Origin: an uncultured Prevotellaceae bacterium
GTDB lineage: Bacteria; Bacteroidota; Bacteroidia; Bacteroidales; Bacteroidaceae
NCBI GenBank assembly: GCA_900316575.1
Contig: ONDJ01000020.1
Location: 1-34,861 of the forward strand
Direction of reading: 5' to 3'
Length of the DNA: 34,861 bases
The translations under genes and the position numbers were made by a program. How positions within the stretch are numbered: position 1 is the stretch's first letter; every line of letters begins with the position of its first letter. Below are positions 1-8,194 of this stretch, piece after piece. Under the pieces are notes generated by a model. The model had not been told where the DNA came from. It did no database searches and worked only from the letters and a program-made list of their open reading frames with translations.

Positions 1-829
1 GCGTATAGTTTGCTTTTACGGAATACAATTTAGGACAATTACTGCAAATAAGTTTCTTGAAAGGTCGCGGTTTGGCAGCCGTTCCATTATCAATATGGAT
101 ATATTCAAGATATGTAAGACCACTACAATTCAATTCTTCTAATTCGGGGAAGAAAAGAAGGAGCCATGAAAGATAGTGTCTGCGCGCCTCAACAAAGCCT
201 GCTCCTCCATGGTTATTCGAATGTGCTAAAGCCATTTGCGTCTTTGGCAAGTTTAGATATTGATGGGATGCATCATTGTAAACATAAGAAGGAATATACC
301 CAAAGCCTAAATTTTGTACAACTCCATACGAGGTACGAGATCCGTTTTGTCCTGAAACATTCAGCTTTTTGAGGTTTCTAAAAATCTGAATACCATTCAA
401 ATCATACATCATAGAACTTCTCGAAGGATACTTGGCTTTGCTCAAGTCAAGATCGGTAACCGTATCAGCCTCTTCCTTTGTGATATAAAAACGACATTGA
501 TCAACATAACCACTAGGAACATAGTCAAAATGACGTGCTAAATAATAACGTAGTTCTGGATCCTCGAAATTACCGTCGTTGTCAGCAGTTGTAGTACCAT
601 ATTTGTATTTGTAAATACGGCAATACTCTGTATTCGGCTCCAATTGTTCGTAAGCAGGTGCTTCTGGACCACCTTTGGTCTTAAAGCAATTCGTACGATC
701 TCGTGCAGGATCATTAGGGTCTGGATAGCCATAAGCATCCGTTTTGTACCACACAACAGCCATCAACTGCATCGGCACGAACATACATGCCAATAGCAGG
801 ATCGTTAAGCGTGTAGAAATTCTTTTCAT
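1..829 (-). CDS. Secreted leucine-rich-repeat protein, N-terminal part (runs off window edge)
   Basis: Reading the minus strand from the ATG at 829 gives an uninterrupted frame of 276 codons to the window edge, so the 3' end is missing. The protein begins MKRISTRLTILLLACMF and continues to LMA-VVWYK, a typical signal peptide, so it should be exported. Around residues 85-150 are leucine-rich, internalin-like segments (PELRYYLARHFDYVP, TDLDLSKAKY, LKKLNVSG), and later LEELNCSGLTYLE and KKLICSNCPKL continue the pattern. This suggests a surface or secreted binding protein, but no ligand can be named. The sequence is more A/T-rich than the neighbouring housekeeping genes. A consensus promoter lies about 230 nt upstream. 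A C-terminal sorting domain may lie outside the window. Family beyond 'LRR-like' is uncertain. Confidence 0.8.
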   Translation of the reverse strand, partial: MKRISTRLTILLLACMFVPMQLMAVVWYKTDAYGYPDPNDPARDRTNCFKTKGGPEAPAYEQLEPNTEYCRIYKYKYGTTTADNDGNFEDPELRYYLARHFDYVPSGYVDQCRFYITKEEADTVTDLDLSKAKYPSRSSMMYDLNGIQIFRNLKKLNVSGQNGSRTSYGVVQNLGFGYIPSYVYNDASHQYLNLPKTQMALAHSNNHGGAGFVEARRHYLSWLLLFFPELEELNCSGLTYLEYIHIDNGTAAKPRPFKKLICSNCPKLYSVKANYT

Positions 830-1063
830 AATTGTTTTGGTTTATTATGGTTTATATTTTGTGCGCAAAAGCGGCACGCATCGAAAACTTTGCGTGGAGG
901 GGAGGAGGTTGAGTTTGTTGTGTTTTAAGTTTGATTAAGGAAATAAGTTCTGAGAAACGCACTTTCTGCGCTTCGTTTACTCTCTATATGTTGTTTCTTC
1001 AAGAAAGGTTTTCTCATTATCGTAACGAACGCCGACCACGGTTCGGCACGTTGATTTGTTCAG

Positions 1064-1094
1064 CAAAAGTACTCCTTATGCATATAGCCTCAAA
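1064..1094 (-). promoter_or_regulatory. Bacteroidetes-type promoter for the left-edge LRR gene
   Basis: On the minus strand TTTG (1094-1091) is followed by 19 bases and then TACTTTTG (1071-1064), which fits the Bacteroides primary sigma-factor consensus (TTTG-N19-TAnnTTTG) exactly. Transcription would start near 1057 and leave a leader of about 230 nt before the ATG at 829. Confidence 0.7.
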
Positions 1095-1285
1095 TCTTCT
1101 TGCATATTCTCAATGAACTTTTGCTATTACCCCCCCCATTTTGTCAAATATGGATAGCAAAATAGCATACTTTGTCGCAGTTTCGTGAAGAAAGCGTGGC
1201 CAAGAAACCCTATGCGCTTCGCTAAGTGTCGGGCGGAATGGCGCAAGCGGATTGTCGTTGGACGCTTTCTGGAAACCCAACCCTC

Positions 1286-1377
1286 AATTTGTTTGACGCG
1301 CAAAACAAATCTTAAAGAAAAACGTTTGACGCGCGAAACGATTTTCCCAAGAAAACGTTTTGCGCGTCAAACAAATT
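1286..1377. repeat. 21-bp perfect inverted repeat with a third, internal copy of the core
   Basis: Bases 1286-1306 are the exact reverse complement of 1357-1377. The arms carry the core TTTGACGCGCAAA. A third, slightly changed copy of the core (GTTTGACGCGCGAAAC) lies at about 1324-1339 in the 50-bp loop. The right arm supplies the TTTG of the likely promoter of the next gene, so this could be a regulator binding region or an RNA/DNA hairpin. Confidence 0.9.
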
Positions 1378-1388
1378 AGCCACTTTTG
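1359..1388 (+). promoter_or_regulatory. Probable promoter of the glycosyl-hydrolase-like gene
   Basis: TTTG at 1359-1362, an 18-bp spacer and CACTTTTG at 1381-1388 differ from TTTG-N19-TAnnTTTG only in the first base of the -7 box and one spacer base. The -33 element lies within the right arm of the inverted repeat. The ATG follows 23 bases later. Confidence 0.45.
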
Positions 1389-1411
1389 CCCCACAAAAAA
1401 CTTATTGTAAG

Positions 1412-2485
1412 ATGAAACGCATCGTTCTCTTTTTGTTTCTCGTTGTTGCGATGATTGAATTGAAAGCATTCCCTGTGTATATCTGGCAAGGTAGCACTGA
1501 CACCGATACCTACGAAAGCCTTTCGGCTGATTTCGCCAAGCTGAAAGGCCACGGCGTGACGGGTGTTTGCTATAATGCAGGCTTTGACACAGGGCGAATA
1601 GCCATAGCTGCCCGTGCTGCGAAGGCACAAGGCTTGGAATTTCACGCCTGGATACCTTGTATGCTCCAAGGCGGTAAACCCACGACGTGGTATGCGGTGA
1701 ACCGTCTGGGCGTTCGTGCCAATCATGCGCCAGCCTATGTGCCCTACTATACGGCTCTCGACCCGCACAACCCCGATGTGCAGCAATGGCTCGTGGAACA
1801 ATATGCAGCTGTGGCACGTATTCCCGAGGTGGACTACGTGCAACTCGACTACATCCGCTACGTTGATGTGATCTTGGCGCGCGGTTTGTGGGATAAATAC
1901 GGCCTGGTGATGCACGAAGAGTATCCGCCTGCCGACTATTGCTATTGCGATGACTGCGTGGGCGACTTCAAAGCGCAGACGGGCATTGACATTCGCTCGG
2001 TGGGCAACCCCGCGAAATGCAAACCGTGGGCGCTTTTTCGCGAGAGCGTCATTACTGGACTGGTGGGCAAGATTGCCGCCGCCGTTCGCGCTGAGGGCAA
2101 GAAGGTGAGTGCCGACGTTTTTCCTGGTCCTAAGAGCCACGCCACGTGGATGGTGCGCCAGCAGTGGGACGCGTGGGACATTGACTTGGCTTTCCCGATG
2201 AACTACAACGATTTCTACCTCAAGTCCGCTAAGTGGGTAGGCAAAATGACGCGCGAAGAAGTGCGCAGCGTGCGCGGGCGTTTCCCTGTTATCAGCGGAC
2301 TTTTTATTTGCAAAGACTGGCGCACGAAGCAGGACATCACAGACCCCGAGGGCTGGGGGCTCAGTCCTGAAGAACTCAAAGAGGCTGTGAGCCTCTCACT
2401 TCGCGCTGGTGCACAAGGCATTTGCTTGTTTAGTGCCAGCAGCATGACCGAGGAGCATTGGGCAGCATTGGAAACGCTTTATTGA
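1412..2485 (+). CDS. Secreted glycosyl-hydrolase-like TIM-barrel protein (GHL10/DUF4015 type)
   Basis: The 357-residue protein starts with a hydrophobic signal peptide (MKRIVLFLFLVVAMIELKAF). The mature part follows the pattern of glycosyl-hydrolase-like barrels: alternating strands, the motif VDYVQLDYIRY at 139-150 with Asp146 at the place where these families carry a conserved acidic residue, and a Cys-rich segment CYCDDCVGDF at 177-186, as also seen in related proteins between the central strands. The end (GAQGICLFSASSM) resembles the last barrel strand. Substrate is unknown; a glycan of diet or host mucus would fit the setting, but that is inference. The gene stands alone, with its own probable promoter and a terminator 29 bp after the stop. 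A long antisense frame covers it but lacks protein-like features. Confidence 0.7.
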   Translation: MKRIVLFLFLVVAMIELKAFPVYIWQGSTDTDTYESLSADFAKLKGHGVTGVCYNAGFDTGRIAIAARAAKAQGLEFHAWIPCMLQGGKPTTWYAVNRLGVRANHAPAYVPYYTALDPHNPDVQQWLVEQYAAVARIPEVDYVQLDYIRYVDVILARGLWDKYGLVMHEEYPPADYCYCDDCVGDFKAQTGIDIRSVGNPAKCKPWALFRESVITGLVGKIAAAVRAEGKKVSADVFPGPKSHATWMVRQQWDAWDIDLAFPMNYNDFYLKSAKWVGKMTREEVRSVRGRFPVISGLFICKDWRTKQDITDPEGWGLSPEELKEAVSLSLRAGAQGICLFSASSMTEEHWAALETLY

Positions 2486-2513
2486 AAAAACGGAGGGCAT
2501 GGCCAACATAATA

Positions 2514-2543
2514 GGGAGCGACAAGACCTTCGCTCCCATTTTT
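2514..2543 (+). terminator. Rho-independent terminator after the glycosyl-hydrolase-like gene
   Basis: GGGAGCG (2514-2520) and CGCTCCC (2531-2537) form a perfect 7-bp stem with a 10-base loop, followed by ATTTTTG. Confidence 0.8.
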
Positions 2544-2567
2544 GTTGTGCGAGAAAGCGACCTCGAC

Positions 2568-2660
2568 AACTTTTCATGGCCGTGAAAAGTTAAGTTCATC
2601 GCCGTGAAAAGTTAAGTTCATGGCCATGAAAAGTTAAGTTCATGGCCGTGAAAAGTAGGC
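2568..2660. repeat. Tandem array of 22-bp units (about 3.6 copies)
   Basis: Units at 2581-2602, 2603-2624, 2625-2646 and a partial one at 2647-2660 differ by only one or two bases and share TGAAAAGTTAAGTTCATGGC. The preceding AACTTTTCA (2569-2577) is the reverse complement of TGAAAAGTT inside each unit, so transcripts could pair. There are no spacers as in CRISPR. It lies between convergent genes. Confidence 0.9.
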
Positions 2661-2803
2661 AAGGTGGGAAATAAGCACGCTATAAAAGGGATAAAAGGAG
2701 GTGCAATGCGCCCTTGGCGTATGCTATGATTGCGAGCGAGGACGCCCGCACTCCCAGCTTTTGCAAAAGAGGAAGCGGTGGTGGTTGTCGCTGCGGTCTA
2801 TAA

Positions 2804-2844
2804 GAAAAAAACCAAGTCGGTGTTGAAACGGACTTGGCTTTTTA
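2804..2844. terminator. Bidirectional terminator serving fmt
   Basis: CCAAGTC (2812-2818) and GACTTGG (2831-2837) form a stem flanked by a run of A on the left and CTTTTT on the right, so it can end transcription in both directions. It sits 4 bp past the fmt stop codon. The stretch 2661-2803 just left of it shows no gene; it includes a sequence like a ribosome binding site (AAAGGAGG) before only a 7-codon frame. Confidence 0.8.
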
Positions 2845-2847
2845 AGT

Positions 2848-3840
2848 TTATTCTACAAAAAGGCTCTCCCTATTGTGCAAGCCTCGGAGGAAATCGGCTG
2901 TAGGCATACGCCGGCGGCCTGCAATTTGGATTTCATCGACCAAAATCCGACCATCAACAACTGGGACGGTGAGGGTATCTTTACCACAAATGCAGGGTTT
3001 AGGGGCAGAAGCGGCTAAGTTTGTTGGCACTGGGGCTTCTTCGTTTGTACGAGCATCGGACGTAGGCTCAAAGTGTGCCTTGTAGATTTTTATTTCGGTG
3101 CGCTTGTCGCCGTCAATGAGTGTGGTCCACGCGGCAGGATATGGTGCCAGTCCGCGAATGAAGTTGAAAACAGCGCGTCCCTCTTGGTTCCAATCTATGC
3201 GACATGTTTCTTTGAAGATTTTTGGAGCGGGACGAAGCGGTTCTGTTTCAACTTGGGGCTGAGCGGGCGCTGTGCCATTGGCAATGGATTGGACGGTTTC
3301 GACGACTAATGCTGCTCCAAGTTCCATGAGTCGGTCGTGGACGGTGCCTGCATTGTCTTCATCGGTAATGGGCGTGGTGCGTTGGAAAATGATGTTGCCC
3401 GTGTCGATGGCGTGTTTGAGAAAGAAGGTGGTCACTCCCGTTTGGCGGTCGCCGTTGATGACAGCCCAGTTGATGGGTGCTGCCCCGCGATATTGGGGCA
3501 AGAGCGAGGCGTGGAGATTGAACGTGCCGAGCCGCGGCATGCTCCACACGCTTTCGGGCAACATACGGAAAGCTACAACCACCCCGAGGTCGGGGCGAAG
3601 GGCTTGAAGTTCTGCCAAGAACTCGGGGGCTTTGAGGCTCGCGGGCTGTAGCACGGGCAAACCAGCTTGGAGCGCATATTGCTTCACAGGGCTGGGCTGC
3701 AGCGTGTCTTGGTGACGGCCTTTAGGCTTATCGGGCATAGTGACCACGCCCACGACGTTTGCACCTGCCTCTACAAGGGCTTGCAAGGAGGCTACGGCAA
3801 ATTCGGGCGTGCCCATAAATACGATACGTAGGGATTTCAT
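2848..3840 (-). CDS. fmt: Methionyl-tRNA formyltransferase
   Basis: Fmt formylates initiator Met-tRNA with 10-formyl-tetrahydrofolate in the cytoplasm so that it can start translation. The 330-residue protein opens with the expected MKSLRIVFMGTPEFA. It carries the catalytic segment FNLHASLLPQYRGAAPINWA, with the Asn and His of the active site, and the later HAIDTGNI segment with the catalytic Asp. The C-terminal tRNA-binding domain follows (from about 210, RIDWNQEGRAVFNFIRGLAPYPAAWT). That domain contains an extra Pro/Ala-rich stretch near 255-280 that may be a loop insertion. Length is slightly above the usual 310-320. It is the last gene of the tsaC-ClC-fmt run, 22 bp after the ClC gene, and is followed by a strong terminator. 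Confidence 0.96.
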   Translation of the reverse strand: MKSLRIVFMGTPEFAVASLQALVEAGANVVGVVTMPDKPKGRHQDTLQPSPVKQYALQAGLPVLQPASLKAPEFLAELQALRPDLGVVVAFRMLPESVWSMPRLGTFNLHASLLPQYRGAAPINWAVINGDRQTGVTTFFLKHAIDTGNIIFQRTTPITDEDNAGTVHDRLMELGAALVVETVQSIANGTAPAQPQVETEPLRPAPKIFKETCRIDWNQEGRAVFNFIRGLAPYPAAWTTLIDGDKRTEIKIYKAHFEPTSDARTNEEAPVPTNLAASAPKPCICGKDTLTVPVVDGRILVDEIQIAGRRRMPTADFLRGLHNRESLFVE

Positions 3841-3862
3841 ATTACGGGGGAGGTTTTAGAGA

Positions 3863-5629
3863 TTACTCTTCAGAAAAGTCGCGCATCATCTTGCGGTAGG
3901 ATGCGTAGAGCGTGTTCTTAGAAATAAAACCACTGAACCGCCCGTCGGTGTCGATCACGGGGAGTTTTGTGGCAGTGGTTTCATCGAAGGTGTCCATCAC
4001 TTGGCGCATGGGGTCGTCGCTGTGGAGCACGGCCACGGGCTGTTCCATCAGTTGTTCCACGCGATAGAGGCGATAGAGTTCGGTGCGATACATGAGGTGG
4101 CGCAGGTTGTTGATATTGATAATGCCCAACAAAGCCCCGCCAGCGTCAACCACGGGGAACATATATTCTGTGCCGCGCGAGATGACTTGCACCATGTGGG
4201 CCATGGGCATATCGGGCGAGAGTTTAGGCATACGCTTGTCTATAACTGCATCGAGCGACATGAGCGTGAGAATGGCGTTGTCTTTGTGGTGGGTTATCAG
4301 TTCGCCGCGCCGCGCCAGTCGCTGGGCGTAAATGCTATGAGGCTCAAAGGCTACAATGGTGAGGTAGGACGCTACGCTCACGATCATCAAAGGCATGAAA
4401 AGTCCGTATCCACCCGTTAGTTCGGCAATGAGAAACACGCCTGTAAGGGGAGCATGGAACACGCCGCTCATCACACCCGCCATACCCAGCAAGGCAAAGA
4501 TAGCCTCGGGAGCTGTGAGCGAGGGGAAGTAACCATTCCAAAGCGTGGAAAACACGTAACCGCCTATACAACCCAAGAAAAGCGAGGGAGCAAACGTACC
4601 ACCGCAACCACCACCGCCGTTGGTGGCCGTAGCAGCAAAGACTTTCACCACGAGAATAAGTGCCAGATAAGGGATGAGCCAAGCTGTGCGTCCATAGAAG
4701 AGGGAATTGTTGAGCACTTCCTGGGCGCGGCCATTGAGCAGGAGCTCTACGGTATTATAGCCCTCGCCATAGAGCGATGGGAAAAGGAATATCAATCCGG
4801 CGAGAATTGCACCGCCCGTGAGGATGCGCGTCCACATACCAGGCAATCGCGTGAAAAACTGCTCAAAGCGGCTCATGGTGCGTGTGAAATAGAGCGAAAT
4901 CAATCCGCAGAACACGCCGAGCAACCCTACGCTGAGCACGTCTTTTACTTCAAAGGAGAGCGACGTTTCGAAATGGAACATCGCATCGGCACCACCGATG
5001 GCGTATGTGACGCATGTGGCGGTGATGCTGGCTACGAGTAAAGGTAAGAGCGAAGCCATGGTGAGGTCCACCATCAAGACTTCGAGCGTAAAGACGAGGC
5101 CTGCGATAGGCGCTTTGAAAATGGCTGCTACTGCAGCCGATGCGCCGCAACCGATGAGAATCATGGTGGCCCGATGGTCCATACCAAACCTGCGCCCAAC
5201 GTCGCTTCCTATGGCTGAACCCGTCAACGCGATGGGCGACTCGGCTCCCACCGAACCACCGAACCCGATGGTCAAGGCCGAGGCTACAATGCTCGACCAC
5301 GTGTTGTGCGACTTGATGTGACCTTGGCGGCGAGAGATGGCATAGAGTATCTTTGTGACACCATGGCCAATGTCGTCGCGCACGACAAAACGTATGAAAA
5401 GCGCACTAAGCGCAATACCGACGACGGGATAAACCAAGTAGCGCCAGTTACTCACCGTAGCATCAAAGCCGCCCGTGAGAAGCATAGAGATGGTCTCAAT
5501 GAGCCACTTCATCACGTTGGCAGCCAAGGCCGAAAGCACACCGACGATGAAGGCCAGCAACACATGGTACTGTCGCTCGCTCAAATGGGCAGCACACCAA
5601 GTGGGAAGGGCTTTCAAACGGACTGTCAT
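3863..5629 (-). CDS. ClC-family chloride channel or transporter with two CBS domains
   Basis: The 588-residue inner-membrane protein has the ClC fold in residues 20-440 and a CBS pair at about 460-515 and 523-580, which in the family senses nucleotides. Conserved pieces: GSVGAESP (125-132) with the external gating glutamate Glu130, and GGTFAP (343-348). Two sites differ from E. coli ClcA: the GSGIPE segment reads GHGVTK (88-93), and the position of the internal proton glutamate (ClcA Glu203) aligns with Val184 in TLEVLM. Family knowledge links Val at that site to channels rather than H+/Cl- exchangers; my alignment is by eye. The gene lies between tsaC (15 bp) and fmt (22 bp) on the same strand, so it is probably in their transcript. 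Confidence 0.93.
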   Translation of the reverse strand: MTVRLKALPTWCAAHLSERQYHVLLAFIVGVLSALAANVMKWLIETISMLLTGGFDATVSNWRYLVYPVVGIALSALFIRFVVRDDIGHGVTKILYAISRRQGHIKSHNTWSSIVASALTIGFGGSVGAESPIALTGSAIGSDVGRRFGMDHRATMILIGCGASAAVAAIFKAPIAGLVFTLEVLMVDLTMASLLPLLVASITATCVTYAIGGADAMFHFETSLSFEVKDVLSVGLLGVFCGLISLYFTRTMSRFEQFFTRLPGMWTRILTGGAILAGLIFLFPSLYGEGYNTVELLLNGRAQEVLNNSLFYGRTAWLIPYLALILVVKVFAATATNGGGGCGGTFAPSLFLGCIGGYVFSTLWNGYFPSLTAPEAIFALLGMAGVMSGVFHAPLTGVFLIAELTGGYGLFMPLMIVSVASYLTIVAFEPHSIYAQRLARRGELITHHKDNAILTLMSLDAVIDKRMPKLSPDMPMAHMVQVISRGTEYMFPVVDAGGALLGIININNLRHLMYRTELYRLYRVEQLMEQPVAVLHSDDPMRQVMDTFDETTATKLPVIDTDGRFSGFISKNTLYASYRKMMRDFSEE

Positions 5630-5644
5630 CGTTTCTCTCTCTCT

Positions 5645-6262
5645 TTATCGGATTATCTTTACCTCGCCGCCCTGACCTATCTTGATAATGCCCGAAGGCT
5701 TGGCAGCGGGCTTTTCATCGCGGCGAGAAGTACATATATAGTCAACGGCAGCCTTCACGTCCTCGCTAATTTCAGCAAAACAGCGCGGCGATGGCTCTCC
5801 GCTGATGTTGGCGGAGGTAGAAACGACAGCACGACCCATGCGTTTACACAAGGCCTGACTAAACGGCTCGCGCGTGACACGGATAGCTACACTGCCATCG
5901 GCAGCAACAAGGTTGGACGCCAAGTTGCGGGCTTCGTCGTAAACCAGAGTAAGAGGACTCGTAGCCACGTCCATCAAGTCCCAAGCAGCATCGGGCACAA
6001 CTGAAACATAACGTTGCACTGTCTCGGGCGCATCAACCAAAGCAATGAGTGCCTTGGAATCATCGCGACGCTTGAGGGCAAAGACTTTGCGCACCGCCGC
6101 TTCGTTCGTAGCGTCGCAGGCTAAACCCCAAATGGTGTCGGTAGGCATAAGCACCAATCCGCCGCTACGCATCACGCGAACGGCTTCACGAATATCATCA
6201 AGCCATTCGGGGGAAAGCGCGGTACGAAGTGAAGATTGTTTAGAAGGATTTTGTGGCTTCAT
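5645..6262 (-). CDS. tsaC: Threonylcarbamoyl-AMP synthase (TsaC/YrdC family)
   Basis: This enzyme makes threonylcarbamoyl-AMP from threonine, bicarbonate and ATP, the first step of the t6A37 modification of tRNAs that read ANN codons. The 205-residue protein shows the YrdC fold: GGLVLMPTDTIWGLACDA, the substrate-binding KRRDDSKALIAL and the STSANISGEP motif. The extra C-terminal domain of longer Sua5 proteins is absent. I chose the ATG at 6262 (MKPQNPSK); the frame stays open to 6313 but the added residues are atypical for the family. It leads the minus-strand run with the ClC gene and fmt and diverges from pfkA. Confidence 0.92.
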   Translation of the reverse strand: MKPQNPSKQSSLRTALSPEWLDDIREAVRVMRSGGLVLMPTDTIWGLACDATNEAAVRKVFALKRRDDSKALIALVDAPETVQRYVSVVPDAAWDLMDVATSPLTLVYDEARNLASNLVAADGSVAIRVTREPFSQALCKRMGRAVVSTSANISGEPSPRCFAEISEDVKAAVDYICTSRRDEKPAAKPSGIIKIGQGGEVKIIR

Positions 6263-6364
6263 TGCAGGAAATTCTGCCCGCAAAGATAATAAGCTGAAAG
6301 CCAAAGAAAGCACGTCTGAGCGAAAAAACGGGAAAAAGCGGTCCGCTCTGTCGGCAAAACAAAG

Positions 6365-6372
6365 TATTTTTG
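6365..6372 (+). promoter_or_regulatory. -7 element of the pfkA promoter
   Basis: TATTTTTG fits TAnnTTTG and lies 29 bp before the pfkA ATG. A good -33 TTTG at the usual distance is not evident. Confidence 0.55.
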
Positions 6373-6401
6373 CCGTGTAAACTTTTTACCCCACAACAAT
6401 T

Positions 6402-7379
6402 ATGGCAAAAATCAAATGTATAGGAGTGCTCACTTCAGGCGGTGATGCTCCAGGCATGAACGCAGCAATTCGCGCCGTGACGCGCTCGGCCATCGCCAAC
6501 GGCATACGCGTGAAAGGCATTTACCGAGGCTACGACGGCCTCATAACAGGCGATGTTCGCGAGTTCACCACTGAAAACGTTTCAAACATCATACAAACCG
6601 GCGGCACCATACTGCGCACAGCTCGCAGCCAAGCCTTTATGACCGAAGAAGGCCGACAGAAAGCACACGACACTTTGGTGCGCGAAGAGATTGACGCGCT
6701 GATAATCATCGGCGGAAACGGTTCGCTCACTGGCGCAAAGATTTTTGCCGAGGAATACGACTACCCTTGCATAGGCCTACCTGGAACTATTGACAACGAC
6801 CTCTTCGGAACGGACTCAACCATCGGCTACGACACCACGCTCAACACCATTCTGCAGTGCGCCGATAAAATCCGCGACACGGCCAACAGCCACGAGCGTA
6901 TCTTTTTCATTGAAGTGATGGGGCGCGACGCTGGCTTCTTGGCACAAAATAGTGCTATAGCCGCAGGTGCCGAGTGTGCCATTATTCCCGAAGACAACAC
7001 AGGCAAGGACCAACTCATTGAATTTATGGAGCGCGGCATACGCAAGTCAAAGAAGAGTTGCATCGTCATTGTCAGCGAAAGCCCCACATGCGGCGCACTG
7101 CACTATGCCAAACGTGTCAACAAGGAGTATCCCGAATTTGACGTGCGCGTTTCCATCCTCGGCCACCTGCAGCGCGGCGGTTCGCCCACGGCGCACGACC
7201 GCATCTTGGCTTCACTCGTGGGATACGGAGCCATACAAGCCTTGCTCATGGGACAACGCAACGTGATGGTAGGTGTGCGCAACAACGAGATAGTTTACGT
7301 GCCCTTCATTGAAGCCGTGGGAAAACGCAAGCCTATCAACAAGGGACTTATCCACATGCTCGATGAGCTTTCAATTTAA
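6402..7379 (+). CDS. pfkA: 6-phosphofructokinase (ATP-dependent type)
   Basis: PfkA phosphorylates fructose 6-phosphate to the 1,6-bisphosphate, the committing step of glycolysis, in the cytoplasm. The 325-residue protein has GGDAPGMN (13-20) at the nucleotide site, PGTIDND (127-133) with catalytic Asp131, MGRDAGFLA and [12 protein letters not shown]. Gly128 and Gly107 are the residues typical of ATP-using rather than PPi-using enzymes. One oddity: the segment usually GGDGS reads GGNGS (104-108), so the residue equal to E. coli Asp103, which helps hold Mg-ATP, is Asn. Its last 17 bp overlap the next gene, which implies translational coupling. Confidence 0.96.
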   Translation: MAKIKCIGVLTSGGDAPGMNAAIRAVTRSAIANGIRVKGIYRGYDGLITGDVREFTTENVSNIIQTGGTILRTARSQAFMTEEGRQKAHDTLVREEIDALIIIGGNGSLTGAKIFAEEYDYPCIGLPGTIDNDLFGTDSTIGYDTTLNTILQCADKIRDTANSHERIFFIEVMGRDAGFLAQNSAIAAGAECAIIPEDNTGKDQLIEFMERGIRKSKKSCIVIVSESPTCGALHYAKRVNKEYPEFDVRVSILGHLQRGGSPTAHDRILASLVGYGAIQALLMGQRNVMVGVRNNEIVYVPFIEAVGKRKPINKGLIHMLDELSI

Positions 7380-8076
7380 GCAATTTGCCATAGCCGACGA
7401 CCGCTGCGCCATGAAGGTAAATACCGATGGCGTGCTACTCGGAGCGTGGGCAAGCATGGAAGGTTGCACCCGTGCGCTCGACATCGGCACGGGAAGCGGT
7501 GTGATTGCACTGATGATGGCACAACGCACGCCCGCTCAAACTGAAGTTGTCGGCATTGACATTGACGAAGCAAGCATCGCACAAGCACAAGAAAACGCTG
7601 AAGCTTCGCCCTTTGCGTCAAGGGTTTGTATGCAGAAAGCCGATATCCGACGGTTTGAAGCCGAGCCCTTCAGCCACATTGTATGCAACCCACCTTTTCA
7701 CACCGAAACACTCACCTCGCCCAAAGACCGGCGTGCACAAGCCCGTCATGCCCATGCGCTAACACTCAAAGAACTCATACACCACGCCGTCCGCCTGCTC
7801 GCTCCTGAGGGACACTTCGCCATGATTGCTCCTTGCGCAGCGAAGTCAATCGTTTTGAGCGCAGCCGTAGAAATAGGCCTGCAACTCACGCGCCTCACCA
7901 CCGTACACACAAAAGCAGGGAAAGCACCAAAGCGCTTATTGATAGAATGGACGAAACAAGCGCACGCTTCCAAAGAGGGATTGAAAGAAGCCGAAACGCT
8001 CTTCCTAACTAATTCAGACGGAAGTAGAACCGCCGAATATGCGGCACTGACAAGAGAGTTTTATCTGAATACTTAA
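7363..8076 (+). CDS. trmN6: tRNA1(Val) adenine-N6-methyltransferase-like protein
   Basis: A 237-residue class I methyltransferase. DIGTGSGV (40-47) is the SAM-binding motif I, GIDIDE (64-69) follows as motif II, and VCNPPFH (107-113) is the NPPF motif of N6-adenine methylation. The start [29 protein letters not shown] matches the TrmN6/YfiC family, whose E. coli member methylates A37 of tRNA1(Val). I chose the ATG at 7363; an earlier in-frame ATG (7309) lies well inside pfkA. It overlaps pfkA by 17 bp and ends at a strong hairpin. Confidence 0.88.
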   Translation: MSFQFKQFAIADDRCAMKVNTDGVLLGAWASMEGCTRALDIGTGSGVIALMMAQRTPAQTEVVGIDIDEASIAQAQENAEASPFASRVCMQKADIRRFEAEPFSHIVCNPPFHTETLTSPKDRRAQARHAHALTLKELIHHAVRLLAPEGHFAMIAPCAAKSIVLSAAVEIGLQLTRLTTVHTKAGKAPKRLLIEWTKQAHASKEGLKEAETLFLTNSDGSRTAEYAALTREFYLNT

Positions 8077-8146
8077 CCGATTTGGGCTAAAAGGCATCTA
8101 AACCGACCTAACCAAACTTAAAAGGTTTAGCTCAACGCTTACAAAA

Positions 8147-8192
8147 GCCTCCCCAACGCTTGCGCTTGCAAACAGATGGGGAGGCACGTTTT
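8147..8192. terminator. Bidirectional terminator after the methyltransferase gene
   Basis: GCCTCCCCA (8147-8155) and TGGGGAGGC (8177-8185) form a perfect 9-bp stem, followed by ACGTTTTC on the plus strand and by TTTTGT on the minus strand. Confidence 0.85.
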
Positions 8193-8194
8193 CA

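Larger units (their letters stand above)
830..1411. other. 582-bp intergenic stretch between divergent genes
   Basis: No gene of convincing quality is present. It holds the minus-strand promoter at 1064-1094, a run of eight C at 1130-1137 just upstream of that promoter, and the inverted repeat at 1286-1377 before the plus-strand gene. A 30-codon minus-strand frame (1017-925, starting MRKPFLKKQH) lies inside the probable leader of the LRR gene; nothing except its position supports it as a gene. Confidence 0.6.

Noticed and set aside
1376-2140. Minus-strand open frame of 254 codons
   Set aside because: Antisense to the glycosyl-hydrolase-like gene, which has a signal peptide, family motifs, promoter and terminator.
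2701-2802. Small frames after AAAGGAGG, including one ending GSGGGCRCGL that resembles a modified-peptide precursor
   Set aside because: Frames are 7-40 codons, there is no maturation enzyme nearby, and Bacteroidales do not depend on such binding sites; probably chance.
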